Of a stretch of DNA of 64,000 nucleotides, positions 40,735 to 49,716 are shown piece after piece (positions within the stretch are counted from its first letter, which is position 1; each line of letters begins with the position of its first letter). The stretch covers positions 4,517,223 through 4,581,222 of the forward strand of contig JABTTV010000001.1 of the NCBI GenBank assembly GCA_015075725.1. The letters run 5' to 3'. Below the pieces are notes generated by a model, which saw nothing but the letters and a program-made list of their open reading frames with translations, was not told where the DNA came from and ran no database searches. The position numbers and the translations under genes are program-made. The stretch comes from Anaerolineales bacterium (GTDB lineage Bacteria; Chloroflexota; Anaerolineae; Anaerolineales; Villigracilaceae).

Positions 40735-42579
40735 TTACGGCTTCACTACAATCAACGCCGCGGGGATTTCAAACGTCGCTAAATTTTCGCCGCTGACCAC
40801 GTCCGCCCATTGGATGGTTTGAACCAGGGTGGACGTGGAGCCGTTGACGATATACACCTCGACGACGGTTTTGCCGATGCTGCCGCGCCCAATGGTGATG
40901 GTCAGGGGCGAGTCTCCGAGTTTGGCGGGGAACAGGTCAACGATCATCTCGACGGATTTGCCCGCGTTGGCGCGGTCAAGCGATTGGGTGAGGACGAGCA
41001 GGCTTTCGTTCAGGTCGGCGATGGCCTGGGTCGCTTCGGCGCTGGCGGAGGCGATCAGCGCATTCTTGATTTGGATGCCGCCCAGTTTGATCGTCGTCCA
41101 ATCGGAGGAGGTGGTGATCTTGAGTTGGATTTGCTCAGGCTGTTGGAGCGCTTCGGGTTCGGACGGGGTGATGGGAATCGTGTCGGTCAGGGGAATCTCG
41201 CCGCGCAGCATTTTCGTCGCTTCGCCCGCGAGACGCAGATACCAGTCGCTCGGCAGGCTTTCCCCGTCGGTGTCCATTGTGATGACTTCGATCCCCGCAG
41301 GGATGTCGGCTGACGTTTCCGCGATTTTGTACATGGCGGTCGATTCGTCCACTTCGTCGAACATGGCGTTGTAAATCATGGTCGCGTCCAACGACAGGGC
41401 ATCGTATACCTGACGCCAATACAGCCGTCCGCCGCGGCGGGGTTGTTCGTTGAAGGGACGACCCACTGGATTGTGATAGGAAGTTCCAGGATACACGACG
41501 GGCATATATTCCGCGCCGCATTCCTGCGCGGACACCATGTCCGCGCGGACGGTATTCCTGTAGTAGTTGTCCACTTCGGCGTCGGAGGCGGCGACGCCCA
41601 CCGTCCACGGGCTGATGATGTCGAGGGCGCAGTAGAAATCCTTCCAGGCGGATTCCCTGCGGGCGGGCGCTTGAAGCGTGCGCCAGAATATCGGCACACC
41701 GCCGAGGACGATGGCGCGGTATTTCGGGTCGGGGTTGTTTTGGAAGAAGTCGAGCAATTCCATCGCTTCCGCCGCGGTACCAGGACGGTCGTCGAAACCC
41801 AAGCCCCAGATGGCGACGACGGGCAATCCGTTGTGGTGGAGGTATTGCGGGCTTTCGAGAATCTTTTGCGAGTCAACGAGATATTTCCAATCGCGTTCCA
41901 GCAATGTGACCACGTTGTTGCCTTTTTCGTTCGAGCCAGTCACATCGTACATGACCGCCCAGGCGCGACCATAGGTCTCCGAAGCGTCGCGGACATTGAC
42001 CAGCAGGTCGGTGTGAAAGTCGCGCCATTCGGGATACGCCAGTTGCACGCCGAAGCGTTGCAGGAAGACGCCGTCAATGCCGTATTCGCTCATCCATTGG
42101 AAGTGGCGCAGGACGGTTTTGTCGTTCGCGCTGGTGTAAACATAGGCGGGGCTTCCGTCGGGAAGTTTCAGCGCGGTGGGGCATTTCTCGTCGTCGGTCA
42201 GTTCGCGGGTGTCGGGGAACATGTCCACGCGGTAACTTTCGGCGTTCAACTTCGGAAAGCCGTCGTGAATCCAATGGTAGTAGCCGTTGTAAATGTTCGT
42301 GCCGTCGCCGGGGCAGGAGAACCAGCCTTGATAGCCCATCATCAACTTGCCCGTGAGCGTGGAGGGGTCAATGGTGTCGTGCGGCAGGATGGGCAGAGGC
42401 GGCGTGGATGTGGCGGGCGGGAACGGAGTGTTTGTCGGCGCGGAGGAGGAGGAAGCAACAGTGGGGATGACGGTCGATGTGATAGTAACAGGCGTGGGGG
42501 AGGTCGAAGCGGGGGTACATCCGCTTAAAAGAATGGTAAGGATGAGAATCAGTTGGATAGTACGCATTTGTTTTTTCAT
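40735..42579 (-). CDS. Lipoprotein, glycoside hydrolase family 99/71-like
   Basis: The 614-residue protein has a lipobox (ILLSGC at residues ~16-21), a Thr/Ser/Pro linker to ~65, and a catalytic-type domain ~75-445 with GH71/99-like features: MMGYQGWFSCPGDGTNIYNG at its start, a YGIDGVFLQRFG strand, GLPVVAIWGLGFD, ADMVSAQECGAEYMPVVYPG, and an acidic FDEVDESTAMYKI near the end. A C-terminal beta-rich ~140-residue region follows. GH99/71 enzymes cut alpha-mannan or alpha-glucan; the substrate is not predictable. It is probably exported and membrane-anchored. Confidence 0.75.
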   Translation of the reverse strand: MKKQMRTIQLILILTILLSGCTPASTSPTPVTITSTVIPTVASSSSAPTNTPFPPATSTPPLPILPHDTIDPSTLTGKLMMGYQGWFSCPGDGTNIYNGYYHWIHDGFPKLNAESYRVDMFPDTRELTDDEKCPTALKLPDGSPAYVYTSANDKTVLRHFQWMSEYGIDGVFLQRFGVQLAYPEWRDFHTDLLVNVRDASETYGRAWAVMYDVTGSNEKGNNVVTLLERDWKYLVDSQKILESPQYLHHNGLPVVAIWGLGFDDRPGTAAEAMELLDFFQNNPDPKYRAIVLGGVPIFWRTLQAPARRESAWKDFYCALDIISPWTVGVAASDAEVDNYYRNTVRADMVSAQECGAEYMPVVYPGTSYHNPVGRPFNEQPRRGGRLYWRQVYDALSLDATMIYNAMFDEVDESTAMYKIAETSADIPAGIEVITMDTDGESLPSDWYLRLAGEATKMLRGEIPLTDTIPITPSEPEALQQPEQIQLKITTSSDWTTIKLGGIQIKNALIASASAEATQAIADLNESLLVLTQSLDRANAGKSVEMIVDLFPAKLGDSPLTITIGRGSIGKTVVEVYIVNGSTSTLVQTIQWADVVSGENLATFEIPAALIVVKP

Positions 42580-42606
42580 ATAGTTACTATATTGTTGGAG
42601 ATGGTT

Positions 42607-43104
42607 CTACACGATTTTCAAGAACACCAAAATAAGCATGATTGCCCAAAAGATGAAGATGCAGAGGTATAACAACCAGAACATAACCGAATGTGAAAAT
42701 ACAAATCTGCTTTCTTGATCTGTTGGCGCTTTCGAGAACTTCTTCAAGAATCGAGGCACAACTTGAGAATGTGTCAAGACAGAAAACACTCCCTGGTCTT
42801 CGCCCAATCCCATTGTTTTTTCAAGTGTGTATCCTGCCTTTAGTAGTTTCATCAAGAGTTGGAGCGTGCGGAGTTCCAACATTCCACAGATGAATGTAAG
42901 GATCAAGCCAAGGATCGAGATCAATATCCTGGAGAATTCGGGGGAATCTGTCTGGAAAAATGCGCTGGCAAGGAATCCGTCCGCGGCGACTGAAAGTCCA
43001 GCGACCGTGAAACGAACTTGCACGAGGTTATTGTGATAATCCACAATGCTGTTATAGCCAACGTTTAGGTTTTCAAGCGGTATATCAGGGTTTCTTTTTT
43101 TCAT
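42607..43104 (-). CDS. Membrane protein of unknown function
   Basis: A 165-residue protein with hydrophobic segments at about 35-48, 55-75 and 140-165 and a charged middle. No family is recognised. It follows a 42-residue remnant ORF in the same direction. Confidence 0.65.
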   Translation of the reverse strand: MKKRNPDIPLENLNVGYNSIVDYHNNLVQVRFTVAGLSVAADGFLASAFFQTDSPEFSRILISILGLILTFICGMLELRTLQLLMKLLKAGYTLEKTMGLGEDQGVFSVLTHSQVVPRFLKKFSKAPTDQESRFVFSHSVMFWLLYLCIFIFWAIMLILVFLKIV

Positions 43105-43131
43105 GGGCTGTTATCCTGCAATAAATCTTTG

Positions 43132-43260
43132 TTACTTCAATCCATCCCGCAATTGACTTGCGAGACTCGCCAACTCTTCCAACTCGGATTCATTGAGACA
43201 CGTCCACGGCGCTAAGGAACATTTGTCGGTCAAAGGCGCCTCCTGCGTTGGGACAGTCAT
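43132..43260 (-). pseudogene. Remnant of the winged-helix-like paralog family (C-terminal tail)
   Basis: A 42-codon ORF whose last 25 residues (CLNESELEELASLASQLRDGLK) match the C-terminus of the four full-length paralogs at 44022-51536. It has an ATGA overlap with the upstream lipoprotein gene, so it could still be translated. The rest of the family protein is missing. Confidence 0.7.
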
Positions 43261-44006
43261 TTCAAAACTTCGAATTCAAGCCCAAGTGAGATCAACTCAT
43301 CTGTAATTACCCTGCTCCCCTGCTCGGTGTAATGGCCGAGTCCGTCTAACCATTCACCTGGAGGTCTTGATTCTTGAAAGTATGGGTCGGGCAGGGCGCG
43401 CACCACTACAACCCCGCGCTTCTGGCTTTCCTCTTCCACGAATTTCTGGAACTCGTGGTAGTACATTTTCATAACTTCGATGGTTTCCGCTTTTCCCATC
43501 GCGCCAAAGCCAGGCAATTCGAATTGGTAATAATGATCATCAATGATGAACACTCGAAGAAGAACGGGCGATCCCGTGCGCAGTTCGGTCAGTAAGTCTA
43601 TAATGGCGGTGAAAATTTCCTGCTCTTCTTGTATGGCTTCACGTATGCAATCTTGATTGTCCTCGCCACCGCAGATTTTGCCCGCGTATAGTCCCTCTGG
43701 GACGTTGAGAAATTCGAGATGGAAATCGAAGGTGATGATTTCCGCGTTCTTGACCAGATCGCGTAATTCTTCGTTGGTGCGCATATTCTCCAGGATTTGA
43801 TACGGCTCCCACCTCTCCTGCTCGTGGATTACAACCTTAACACCCGCCTCTTGCTCGATGTAGGACGCAAACTGTTCGGGGATGTCGCTGGTCTCTTCGC
43901 GGGTCATCACCCCCATGACAAGGTAAACCCATGTCTCACGCGGTCCGCATGCGGAGGGACCGAACAGCAAGGCAAACAGAATTGTGAACCGAACTAGATT
44001 TTTCAC
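43257..44006 (-). CDS. Lipoprotein, possibly SGNH-hydrolase-like
   Basis: The 249-residue protein has a lipobox (FGPSACG), then a domain with EIITFDFHLEFLN in the middle and GEWLDGLGHYTEQGSRVITDEL at the end, which looks like the D-x-x-H block of SGNH/GDSL hydrolases. The N-terminal GDSL-type motif is not obvious (family membership uncertain). It overlaps the following remnant ORF by four bases. Confidence 0.6.
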   Translation of the reverse strand: MKNLVRFTILFALLFGPSACGPRETWVYLVMGVMTREETSDIPEQFASYIEQEAGVKVVIHEQERWEPYQILENMRTNEELRDLVKNAEIITFDFHLEFLNVPEGLYAGKICGGEDNQDCIREAIQEEQEIFTAIIDLLTELRTGSPVLLRVFIIDDHYYQFELPGFGAMGKAETIEVMKMYYHEFQKFVEEESQKRGVVVVRALPDPYFQESRPPGEWLDGLGHYTEQGSRVITDELISLGLEFEVLK

Positions 44007-44021
44007 AGGAAACTCCTTTCA

Positions 44022-44918
44022 TTAATTGTTTAACCCATCCCGCAATTGACTTGCGAGACTCGCCAACTCCTCCAATTCCGACTCGCTCAAACACGCCCAC
44101 GGCGCGAAGAAGAGGCGCTCCGTCTCCGCTTCGACCTCCGCCCGAACCTGTCTGCCCGCCGATGTGATTTGAATCTTCCCCGAGGCGTCGTCCACCCACC
44201 CGCGCTTCGCGAGTTCCTGCACGTCCTCAGCATGGACTTCGCGCGTCACGCCGCGACGGTTGGTTTTCTCGTGCAGGTCGTCGAAGGTCAACGTGTCGTT
44301 TTGCGAAAGGCAGTCGAGAACTTCCCACGCGTGACCGTCAATACGATGAGCCTGCCATGTCGTGATGTACGCGTCATCGCGATAGCCTTCCATTTCCAGA
44401 CAGCGCCCAACAAAACCCGGGACCGAATCCCTCATGCCAATCCGATCGTACGATCTGCGTTTGTGACTTGTGGTGAATTGGATGGGTGGTTCGGGCATTC
44501 CAAGCGCGACATTTGCAATGCGGGTGAGAAGGTTGACCAGCCTATTCAAAGCCTCCTCGGGCATGGGACGTAACGAGACAATGGAATCATTTGCCGCCTG
44601 GAACACGCGATGGACGGCAATGTTTATCCCCAACTCCGTGGCGCGATATTGACCTTGACCGTCGAGAGTCAAAAAACCCTGCTCCACCGCAGACACGAGA
44701 CGCGTTTCATTGACCTGTTGCAAGCCGTAAGGAAATATCCGCATGAACTCAGCCAGCGTGAACGAATCAGGGGCGAAGAGATTGACCGCCGCCACCCACG
44801 AGAAATAATCGGGCGAGAGTCCCAGTTCTTCGGCAGCCTTGTCCATGGCGGGATAGGCGTAGTCGCCGAGAATGTCGGAACTTTCTTCGAGAACAGACCA
44901 GATTGAAATGAGATTCAT
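44022..44918 (-). CDS. Winged-helix-like protein, SCO6745-type family (paralog A)
   Basis: A 298-residue protein. The N-terminal ~130 residues are helical; the C-terminal half has a winged-helix-like core (AHRIDGHAWEVLDCLSQNDT, then LTFDDLHEKTN, AEDVQELAKRGWVDDASGKI, ITSAGRQVRAEVEAETERL) and the tail FFAPWACLSESELEELASLA. The layout resembles SCO6745/MarR-like proteins, whose function is not established. Copies B, C and D and two remnants occur within 8 kb. It is the furthest of the four from the main cluster. Confidence 0.78.
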   Translation of the reverse strand: MNLISIWSVLEESSDILGDYAYPAMDKAAEELGLSPDYFSWVAAVNLFAPDSFTLAEFMRIFPYGLQQVNETRLVSAVEQGFLTLDGQGQYRATELGINIAVHRVFQAANDSIVSLRPMPEEALNRLVNLLTRIANVALGMPEPPIQFTTSHKRRSYDRIGMRDSVPGFVGRCLEMEGYRDDAYITTWQAHRIDGHAWEVLDCLSQNDTLTFDDLHEKTNRRGVTREVHAEDVQELAKRGWVDDASGKIQITSAGRQVRAEVEAETERLFFAPWACLSESELEELASLASQLRDGLNN

Positions 44919-44927
44919 ATAAGCCTC

Positions 44928-45164
44928 TTATTTCTTCAACCCATCCCGTAATTGACTTGCGAGACTCGCCAACTCTTCCAACACGGACTCATTCAAGCAC
45001 GTCCACGGCGCGAAGAAGAGACGTTCCTTCTCCGCTTCGACCTCCACCCAAACTTGTTTTCCATCGAGGATCTTGACCCACGTCTGCTGCGCTTTGACGG
45101 TGAGTTTGCCGATGAAAACAGTGATCGGAAGAACGACGAGCAGAACGAGCAGGTTTACGAACAT
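44928..45164 (-). pseudogene. Truncated paralog with a hydrophobic N-terminus
   Basis: The 78-residue ORF has a membrane segment at residues ~3-20 and then 40 residues matching the C-terminus of paralogs A-D (VEAEKERLFFAPWTCLNESV). The middle of the family protein is missing. It appears to be a deletion product joined to an unrelated upstream membrane segment, or an ORF recycled as a small membrane protein. Confidence 0.65.
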
Positions 45165-45196
45165 CTGAAATTCTCCTTTCGTAAGTTCATATTTCT

Positions 45197-45345
45197 CATG
45201 TCATTGCGAGCGAAGCGAAGCAATCCCCGATGCAACGATGGGATTGCTCACCTGCCCTGGTACGGCTTAAGCCGCACGGTGCCAGGGTCGTCGGGTCGGG
45301 GTCTGTCTCGATACACAAAAAAACGCTACTCGACCACCGACCCTC
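45197..45345. repeat. Intergenic repeat with palindromic parts
   Basis: Starts with GTCATTGCGAGCGAAGCGAA-type sequence and contains CCCTGG (45255-45260) and CCAGGG (45282-45287) flanking the palindrome CGGCTTAAGCCG (45263-45274). A similar TGTCATTGCGGGAGC start lies at 28421-28435. This is the look of a dispersed REP-like element. Confidence 0.6.
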
Positions 45346-45361
45346 CTCGCTATGACAAGTG

Positions 45362-45790
45362 TCATCCTTCCAGCGCCTTTTTCAAGGCGTTCATGGTGTC
45401 GTCCATTTGTTTGTCCATCTGGCTTTTCATCATCCCCTCCGCGAGTTTGAAGAGACCGCCGAACTCGCCTTCACCTGTCATGGTGGCGAGAGTCCCGCCG
45501 TCTTCCGCAGTGAAAGTGAAAGTACCCTGCATGGAGACCGGCGCGTCGATAGTCTTGTACGCGTAACGGGTGGGAGGCTCCCAGACGGTGACTTCAGACT
45601 TCATTTCCATCTTCTGACCCAATAACTTGGAGACAAAGGCATACTGCGTCCCAACCCGCGTCGCGCCTTCGGTCAGGGTTTTGGATTCGATGAATCCGAC
45701 CATCCATTTGGAGGCGTTGGCGAAGTCGGTGGCAAAGGCAAATGCCTTCTCGGGCGTACAATTGATGTGGATCGATTTTTCGAGTTTCAT
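45362..45790 (-). CDS. SRPBCC-family (START/AHSA1-like) protein
   Basis: A 142-residue protein with the SRPBCC beginning EKSIHINCTPEKAFAFATDF and the typical WEPPTRYAYKTIDAPVSMQG and C-terminal helix. The START-like cavity binds hydrophobic ligands; the ligand is unknown. AGGAGAATCC lies before the ATG at 45790. Confidence 0.85.
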   Translation of the reverse strand: MKLEKSIHINCTPEKAFAFATDFANASKWMVGFIESKTLTEGATRVGTQYAFVSKLLGQKMEMKSEVTVWEPPTRYAYKTIDAPVSMQGTFTFTAEDGGTLATMTGEGEFGGLFKLAEGMMKSQMDKQMDDTMNALKKALEG

Positions 45791-45825
45791 GAGGATTCTC
45801 CTTTTGATTAGATCCGACGCTAGAG

Positions 45826-45878
45826 AGCGCCGGTTACGCATACAACGCGCAGCGGACGCGCCGAAGGTGTCTAACGTC
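45826..45878. repeat. Hairpin repeat (copy 2, diverged)
   Basis: GACGCTAGAGAGCGCC at one end and GTGTCTAACGTC at the other, with TTACGC and GCG in the middle, parallel copy 1 at 39345-39396. Its last 8 bases supply the stop codon of the next gene (CDS 45871-46431). Confidence 0.6.
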
Positions 45879-46431
45879 CGCTCAACCACATGCGTCCCAA
45901 CCAGATCGCCCAAGTGGGATAAGCGATGACGGAAAGCGCGCCACCGATATACGTCAGCAGGTGATTCGGTCCGCCGAGGATGAAGCCAGCCGTCACCAGC
46001 ACATAGCCGAGACCAGCCGCGATTCCCGTCCATGACAAACCGCGAGGCAAGGATCTGCTTGAATTGGCGAGCCAATTAAAGGTCACGAGCGAGGCACCGT
46101 AGACACCAAATACGAAAGTGACAATGTTGCCAAAATTCGTGCCTGTGATGACGAGCAATGCCTGAAGAGCCGCCCCGATCAGCATGGCAGCCGCGCCGAT
46201 CAAGAACGCGATGAGGCTGGCTGTCGGCGCGGAAGCGCGATGGATTTGATACAACGCGAAAAGGATCAGGATCGCCGTTAACCCGATGACGACACTGCAT
46301 ACATCGTTGATCTTCCCGTACGGATCGCCCACGCTAAAAAAGATCACCAGGGTCACAGCGCCGATAATCGTGGCGATGGCGCTGACGATGGCAGACCAGC
46401 CTACAAGAAGAAACAAATTACGATTTGACAT
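45871..46431 (-). CDS. Membrane protein with six hydrophobic segments, unknown function
   Basis: A 186-residue protein with helices at about 8-30, 42-60, 72-95, 105-122, 133-152 and 160-180. It resembles DUF4386-like proteins in layout but that is not certain. It ends within a dispersed hairpin repeat, so the C-terminal four residues (LSGR) may be repeat-derived. Confidence 0.68.
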   Translation of the reverse strand: MSNRNLFLLVGWSAIVSAIATIIGAVTLVIFFSVGDPYGKINDVCSVVIGLTAILILFALYQIHRASAPTASLIAFLIGAAAMLIGAALQALLVITGTNFGNIVTFVFGVYGASLVTFNWLANSSRSLPRGLSWTGIAAGLGYVLVTAGFILGGPNHLLTYIGGALSVIAYPTWAIWLGRMWLSGR

Positions 46432-46434
46432 TTG

Positions 46435-47037
46435 TTATCCTTTCGATAATCTAGGGATAAGGAATGGAACGATCTTCTTGTATTCCAAATACGATTCGCC
46501 GAAGCGCAACTCCAGTTCGAGTTCCTCAAAGAATTTGAGGAAAAAGACATGGGCGGGGATCATGCCTAACGAAGCAGCGACCAGCACAAACGTCGAGGAG
46601 GAAGCGAAGGCGAGGGCAAGGGCGCAGAGATAGAATCCGAGCGACATCGGATTGCGAGTCCGCTTGTAGATGTCGTCGTCCACGATGTGTTTGGTGAGGA
46701 TGAAGGCGTTGGTTCCGCTTCCGAGGGAGCGCAGGAGTTTGTTGGTGATGCCCATAAAATACAAACCTGGGATGGCGAGGAGGATGCCGAGCGCGAGGGT
46801 GAACGGCTTGAACGGGAGCGAAGGCAGACCGAGGAGCGCGTCGAAGCGGGTCAGACCTGGGTAGAAGATGGCGACAAGCGGCGGCGCGATTTCTCCCGCG
46901 AAAAAGAAGAAGTGCATGACGCGGCTGGAGCGTTCGGCGTTTTCTTTGGTGCGATGGGCGCGAAGCCAGACGCCAAGGACGAGCGCGGCGATGAAGAAGG
47001 CGGCGATGCCGATGAGGACGAAGTAGACGGTGAACAT
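46435..47037 (-). CDS. Isoprenylcysteine carboxyl methyltransferase-like membrane protein
   Basis: A 200-residue protein with about five membrane segments. The C-terminal block DDIYKRTRNPMSLGFYLCAL, then FEELELELRFGESYLEYKKI and VPFLIPRL, is the ICMT/PEMT-type signature for SAM-dependent methylation at the membrane. Bacterial homologues modify lipids or isoprenoids; the substrate is unknown. It lies three bases after the stop of its neighbour's start codon region, in a run of membrane protein genes. Confidence 0.8.
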   Translation of the reverse strand: MFTVYFVLIGIAAFFIAALVLGVWLRAHRTKENAERSSRVMHFFFFAGEIAPPLVAIFYPGLTRFDALLGLPSLPFKPFTLALGILLAIPGLYFMGITNKLLRSLGSGTNAFILTKHIVDDDIYKRTRNPMSLGFYLCALALAFASSSTFVLVAASLGMIPAHVFFLKFFEELELELRFGESYLEYKKIVPFLIPRLSKG

Positions 47038-47043
47038 GGATTT

Positions 47044-47535
47044 CTAAAACGGCTTGGCGGTCATTAACCAGGTGATGACGGCGAATCCACCGTAGCCGAT
47101 GACGGTGAGCAGAACGGGATTCGCCTTCGCCAGAATCGCAATGACCTCTTCATCGCTTTTGGCGGGTTCGGGCGGAAACCATTTTCCTTTGACGCTGTAA
47201 CGAATCCCCGCCGCTTTGCGCGCTTCGCTGTAAATCCCCGTGCCCAATGACATCATCAAAACGACAATGGCGATGAGCAGGACGAGCGAGGCCCAGATCC
47301 AGCCGCGCCCCCACCATCCGCCCATGAAACCTGCGATGATTCCGAAAATGAAGAAGGCGTACAGCGCGTAGAACATCACGGGGTATGAAGCCGCCGAAAG
47401 GTCGAGCAGAGCGCGGACGCGGTTGATGTCGCGTTCCTTTTTGAGGGCGAACGAAACCGCCGCCGAGACTCCGTGCGCCAGCAGGTATCCGAGAACGCTG
47501 GCAACGTGCAGGAAGACAACGAGTTGGTAAAGCAT
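47044..47535 (-). CDS. DUF2269-like membrane protein
   Basis: A 163-residue protein with four membrane segments and an early VVFLHVASVLGYLLAHG segment, in which the His and Gly pattern resembles DUF2269/CopD-like integral membrane proteins. No further function can be read. GGAGTAATTAC lies upstream. Confidence 0.68.
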   Translation of the reverse strand: MLYQLVVFLHVASVLGYLLAHGVSAAVSFALKKERDINRVRALLDLSAASYPVMFYALYAFFIFGIIAGFMGGWWGRGWIWASLVLLIAIVVLMMSLGTGIYSEARKAAGIRYSVKGKWFPPEPAKSDEEVIAILAKANPVLLTVIGYGGFAVITWLMTAKPF

Positions 47536-47574
47536 GTAATTACTCCTTTGGTGAACTTTGTATTTTGGCTGGCG

Positions 47575-47925
47575 CTATTGGGATTTATTCGCGCGCCTGA
47601 CAAGGAAAAACCAGACCGCCATTCCCAACCAGGCAACGCCTTCCAAATAGCCCAAGGGCGAATCCATGTAATTTCCGCTCCACTGGGCGTAAAAAGCGAT
47701 GATACATCCCAAAAAGTATGCCAGAAAACCCGTGAGCAGGATCGCATCAAGCGCGCTGGATGGAGGCGCATTGCGCACCGACCAAAACAGGATGGCGAGG
47801 CACAGGGTCAAAACAATCGCCAGGTACGCGAGGAAATTAAAGCCGCTGCCAGTCATGGAAAAGCTGGCGACTGTCAGCAGGAAATACAGAACGCTGGCGA
47901 CCGTGAGAACGATTTTCGGTTTCAT
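47575..47925 (-). CDS. Small membrane protein, paralog of the next two genes
   Basis: A 116-residue protein with four hydrophobic segments: KIVLTVASVLYFLLTVASF, LAYLAIVLTLCLAILF, AILLTGFLAYFLGCIIAFYA and AWLGMAVWFFLV. The motif YAQWSGNYMDSPLGY is shared with the following gene (YAQWSGQFMDSPAGY), so they are tandem duplicates. The function is unknown. Confidence 0.72.
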   Translation of the reverse strand: MKPKIVLTVASVLYFLLTVASFSMTGSGFNFLAYLAIVLTLCLAILFWSVRNAPPSSALDAILLTGFLAYFLGCIIAFYAQWSGNYMDSPLGYLEGVAWLGMAVWFFLVRRANKSQ

Positions 47926-47938
47926 TTGATTTTCTCCT

Positions 47939-48283
47939 TTACTTCATATTCGCGCGACCGACCAGGAAGAACCCGCAGGCTACGATCAGCCACAAGGTCG
48001 GTGGGATGTAGCCTGCGGGCGAGTCCATGAACTGTCCGCTCCATTGAGCATAATATGCAATGAGACTGACGGCAAAACTGGCGAGAAAGCCTGTCATAAA
48101 GATCGTATTCCGCGCCTTCGACGCTTCTTCACCGCGCGTCATCAAGAACAACGCGCCGAGCGACATGCTAAAGATGCTGTACGCCCAGGCGATGAAGTCA
48201 AAGCCGCTGACCATGAAGAAGCCTGCAAATCCATCGAGCAGAAAATACGCGCCCGCTATGGTGAGGAAGAGTTTTGGTTTCAT
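47939..48283 (-). CDS. Small membrane protein, tandem paralog
   Basis: A 114-residue protein with the same layout as its neighbour (four helices, YAQWSGQFMDSPAGYI and a closing ACGFFLVGRAN). GGAGAACTCAAA lies upstream of the ATG at 48283. Unknown function. Confidence 0.72.
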   Translation of the reverse strand: MKPKLFLTIAGAYFLLDGFAGFFMVSGFDFIAWAYSIFSMSLGALFLMTRGEEASKARNTIFMTGFLASFAVSLIAYYAQWSGQFMDSPAGYIPPTLWLIVACGFFLVGRANMK

Positions 48284-48306
48284 TTTGAGTTCTCCTTTGG
48301 TGAAAA

Positions 48307-48708
48307 TTATTCCGCCTTCGTTTGCCGCAGGAACATGAATCCCGTCGCGCCGAAGAGCAGGTGCAAGATCAGGATGGGAACCGTGTTCTGCCATCCGCGA
48401 AAAGTCCAGATCACGTTTACGACAGAGTAGGCGAAGAATTCCAGGCAGACCATCGCCCAAATGAAGAATCGGGCGCGGGACGGGTCGCGGCTGGCAACTT
48501 CCATCAACGCGCCGAGCACGATGAAGACCAGCATCACAACGAAGTTCATGTCCATGGATGCCGCCACGGCAAGTTCGTCCGCGGCCTGAGCGGACGGAAG
48601 ACCTCCCGCGTACATTTCGGGGTTGAAGACTGGAAGCACAAGACCAGTCGACCCAATGAGCAAATACCACCCGCCGACGATCCGCAGCCACCATTTGAGT
48701 TTGTTCAT
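48307..48708 (-). CDS. Small membrane protein
   Basis: A 133-residue protein with four hydrophobic segments and a region AQAADELAVAASMDMNFVVM in the middle. It is weakly similar in plan to the two genes downstream. Upstream there is an 32-codon ORF whose TGA overlaps its ATG. Confidence 0.68.
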   Translation of the reverse strand: MNKLKWWLRIVGGWYLLIGSTGLVLPVFNPEMYAGGLPSAQAADELAVAASMDMNFVVMLVFIVLGALMEVASRDPSRARFFIWAMVCLEFFAYSVVNVIWTFRGWQNTVPILILHLLFGATGFMFLRQTKAE

Positions 48709-48803
48709 TTTGTCATCTCCTTTTTTGACAAATCACTTTTGGATGAATTTTTCATCCATGCTTCGAGAAAAGTCGTGAGCTCTTCGAAATATTTGAACCC
48801 GAT
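48705..48803 (-). other. Possible short ORF coupled to the next gene (weak)
   Basis: A 32-codon frame ends in a TGA that overlaps the ATG of 48307-48708. Its upstream end has AAGGAGAAAGGAGACACC before an ATC codon; the first ATG in frame is later, at about 48761. It could be an attenuator-like leader peptide or a degraded gene. Weak evidence. Confidence 0.25.
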
Positions 48804-48825
48804 GGTGTCTCCTTTCTCCTTCAGT

Positions 48826-49716
48826 TTATTGCATCAATCCATCCCGCAACTGACCTGCGAGACTCGACAACTCTTCCAGCTCAGACTCACTTAAACACGC
48901 CCACGGCGCGAAGAAGAGACGTTCTGTTTCTGCTTCAACATCTTCACGAGTTTTTTTGCCAGCGGGAGTGATTTGATACTTGCCCGACTCTTCCTTTACC
49001 CATCCACGCTTCACGAGTTCCTGTAGATCATGAGCGTAGACGTCTTGAGGCACTCCCCACGCCTTTAACTTCTCGTACAGTTCATCGAACGCAAGCGCTT
49101 CTCCGCTATAAAACTTATCAAGCATATCCCATGCGTGACCTTCAACCCGATGTGTCTCCCACGTTGCAACGTACACATCGTCGCGGTATGCCGTGACTTG
49201 ATCAAAGTAGTAGATGATCAATCTGGGCAAGGACGCTTCTTTTCCAGGATTCATATTGTTTCGTTTATAGGCGCTTAACCATTTGGTTGGCGGTTCAGGC
49301 GCGATGGACGAGGCATCGGCAAGCCAAATTAGGTAATTTACAAACTGTTGCAGTTTCTCGGCAGACATGGGTTGCAGTTGAGCGACGGCTTCGTCAACTG
49401 CCTGAGTAATTTGCTGAATGACGCTCGCCCCATTCTCTGAGAGGCGATACTTCCCCTCCTCCGCAACCAAATACCCCTGTTGCGCGGCGGATGCAAAGCG
49501 TTCTTCAATCAAGCGCGCCAACCCATACGGGAACAGGTGCATGTAATTTTCTGTAGTTATGGGTTCCGCGCCAAAAAGAACTGCCGCCGCAAACCAGGTA
49601 AACCAGCCTGGCGGGAGATTTAATTCAGGGATCAATTTCATCAGAACGGTATTGGGATAACTGTCAAGCGGTTCATATGCCTCTTCGAGGGCTGACCAAA
49701 GGGATTTCAGATTCAT
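48826..49716 (-). CDS. Winged-helix-like protein, SCO6745-type family (paralog B)
   Basis: A 296-residue paralog of 44022-44918 with the same plan: an N-terminal helical domain (LWSALEEAYEPLDSYPNTVL), a middle (QPMSAEKLQQFVNYLIWLAD), the winged-helix-like core (VEGHAWDMLDKFYSGEALAF) and the tail FFAPWACLSESELEELSSLA. It overlaps paralog C by four bases, so B, C and D form one transcript with the DUF-like gene upstream. Confidence 0.78.
   Translation of the reverse strand: MNLKSLWSALEEAYEPLDSYPNTVLMKLIPELNLPPGWFTWFAAAVLFGAEPITTENYMHLFPYGLARLIEERFASAAQQGYLVAEEGKYRLSENGASVIQQITQAVDEAVAQLQPMSAEKLQQFVNYLIWLADASSIAPEPPTKWLSAYKRNNMNPGKEASLPRLIIYYFDQVTAYRDDVYVATWETHRVEGHAWDMLDKFYSGEALAFDELYEKLKAWGVPQDVYAHDLQELVKRGWVKEESGKYQITPAGKKTREDVEAETERLFFAPWACLSESELEELSSLAGQLRDGLMQ

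Noticed and set aside
39747..40796. 349-codon plus-strand open frame over the selenoprotein region
   Set aside because: No protein family signal and Arg-rich shadow composition; the minus strand carries recognisable methyltransferase motifs on both sides of the UGA.
43132..43260. An independent small gene after the SGNH-like lipoprotein
   Set aside because: More than half of it matches the C-terminal tail of the neighbouring paralog family, so a remnant is the better reading; coupled translation remains possible.
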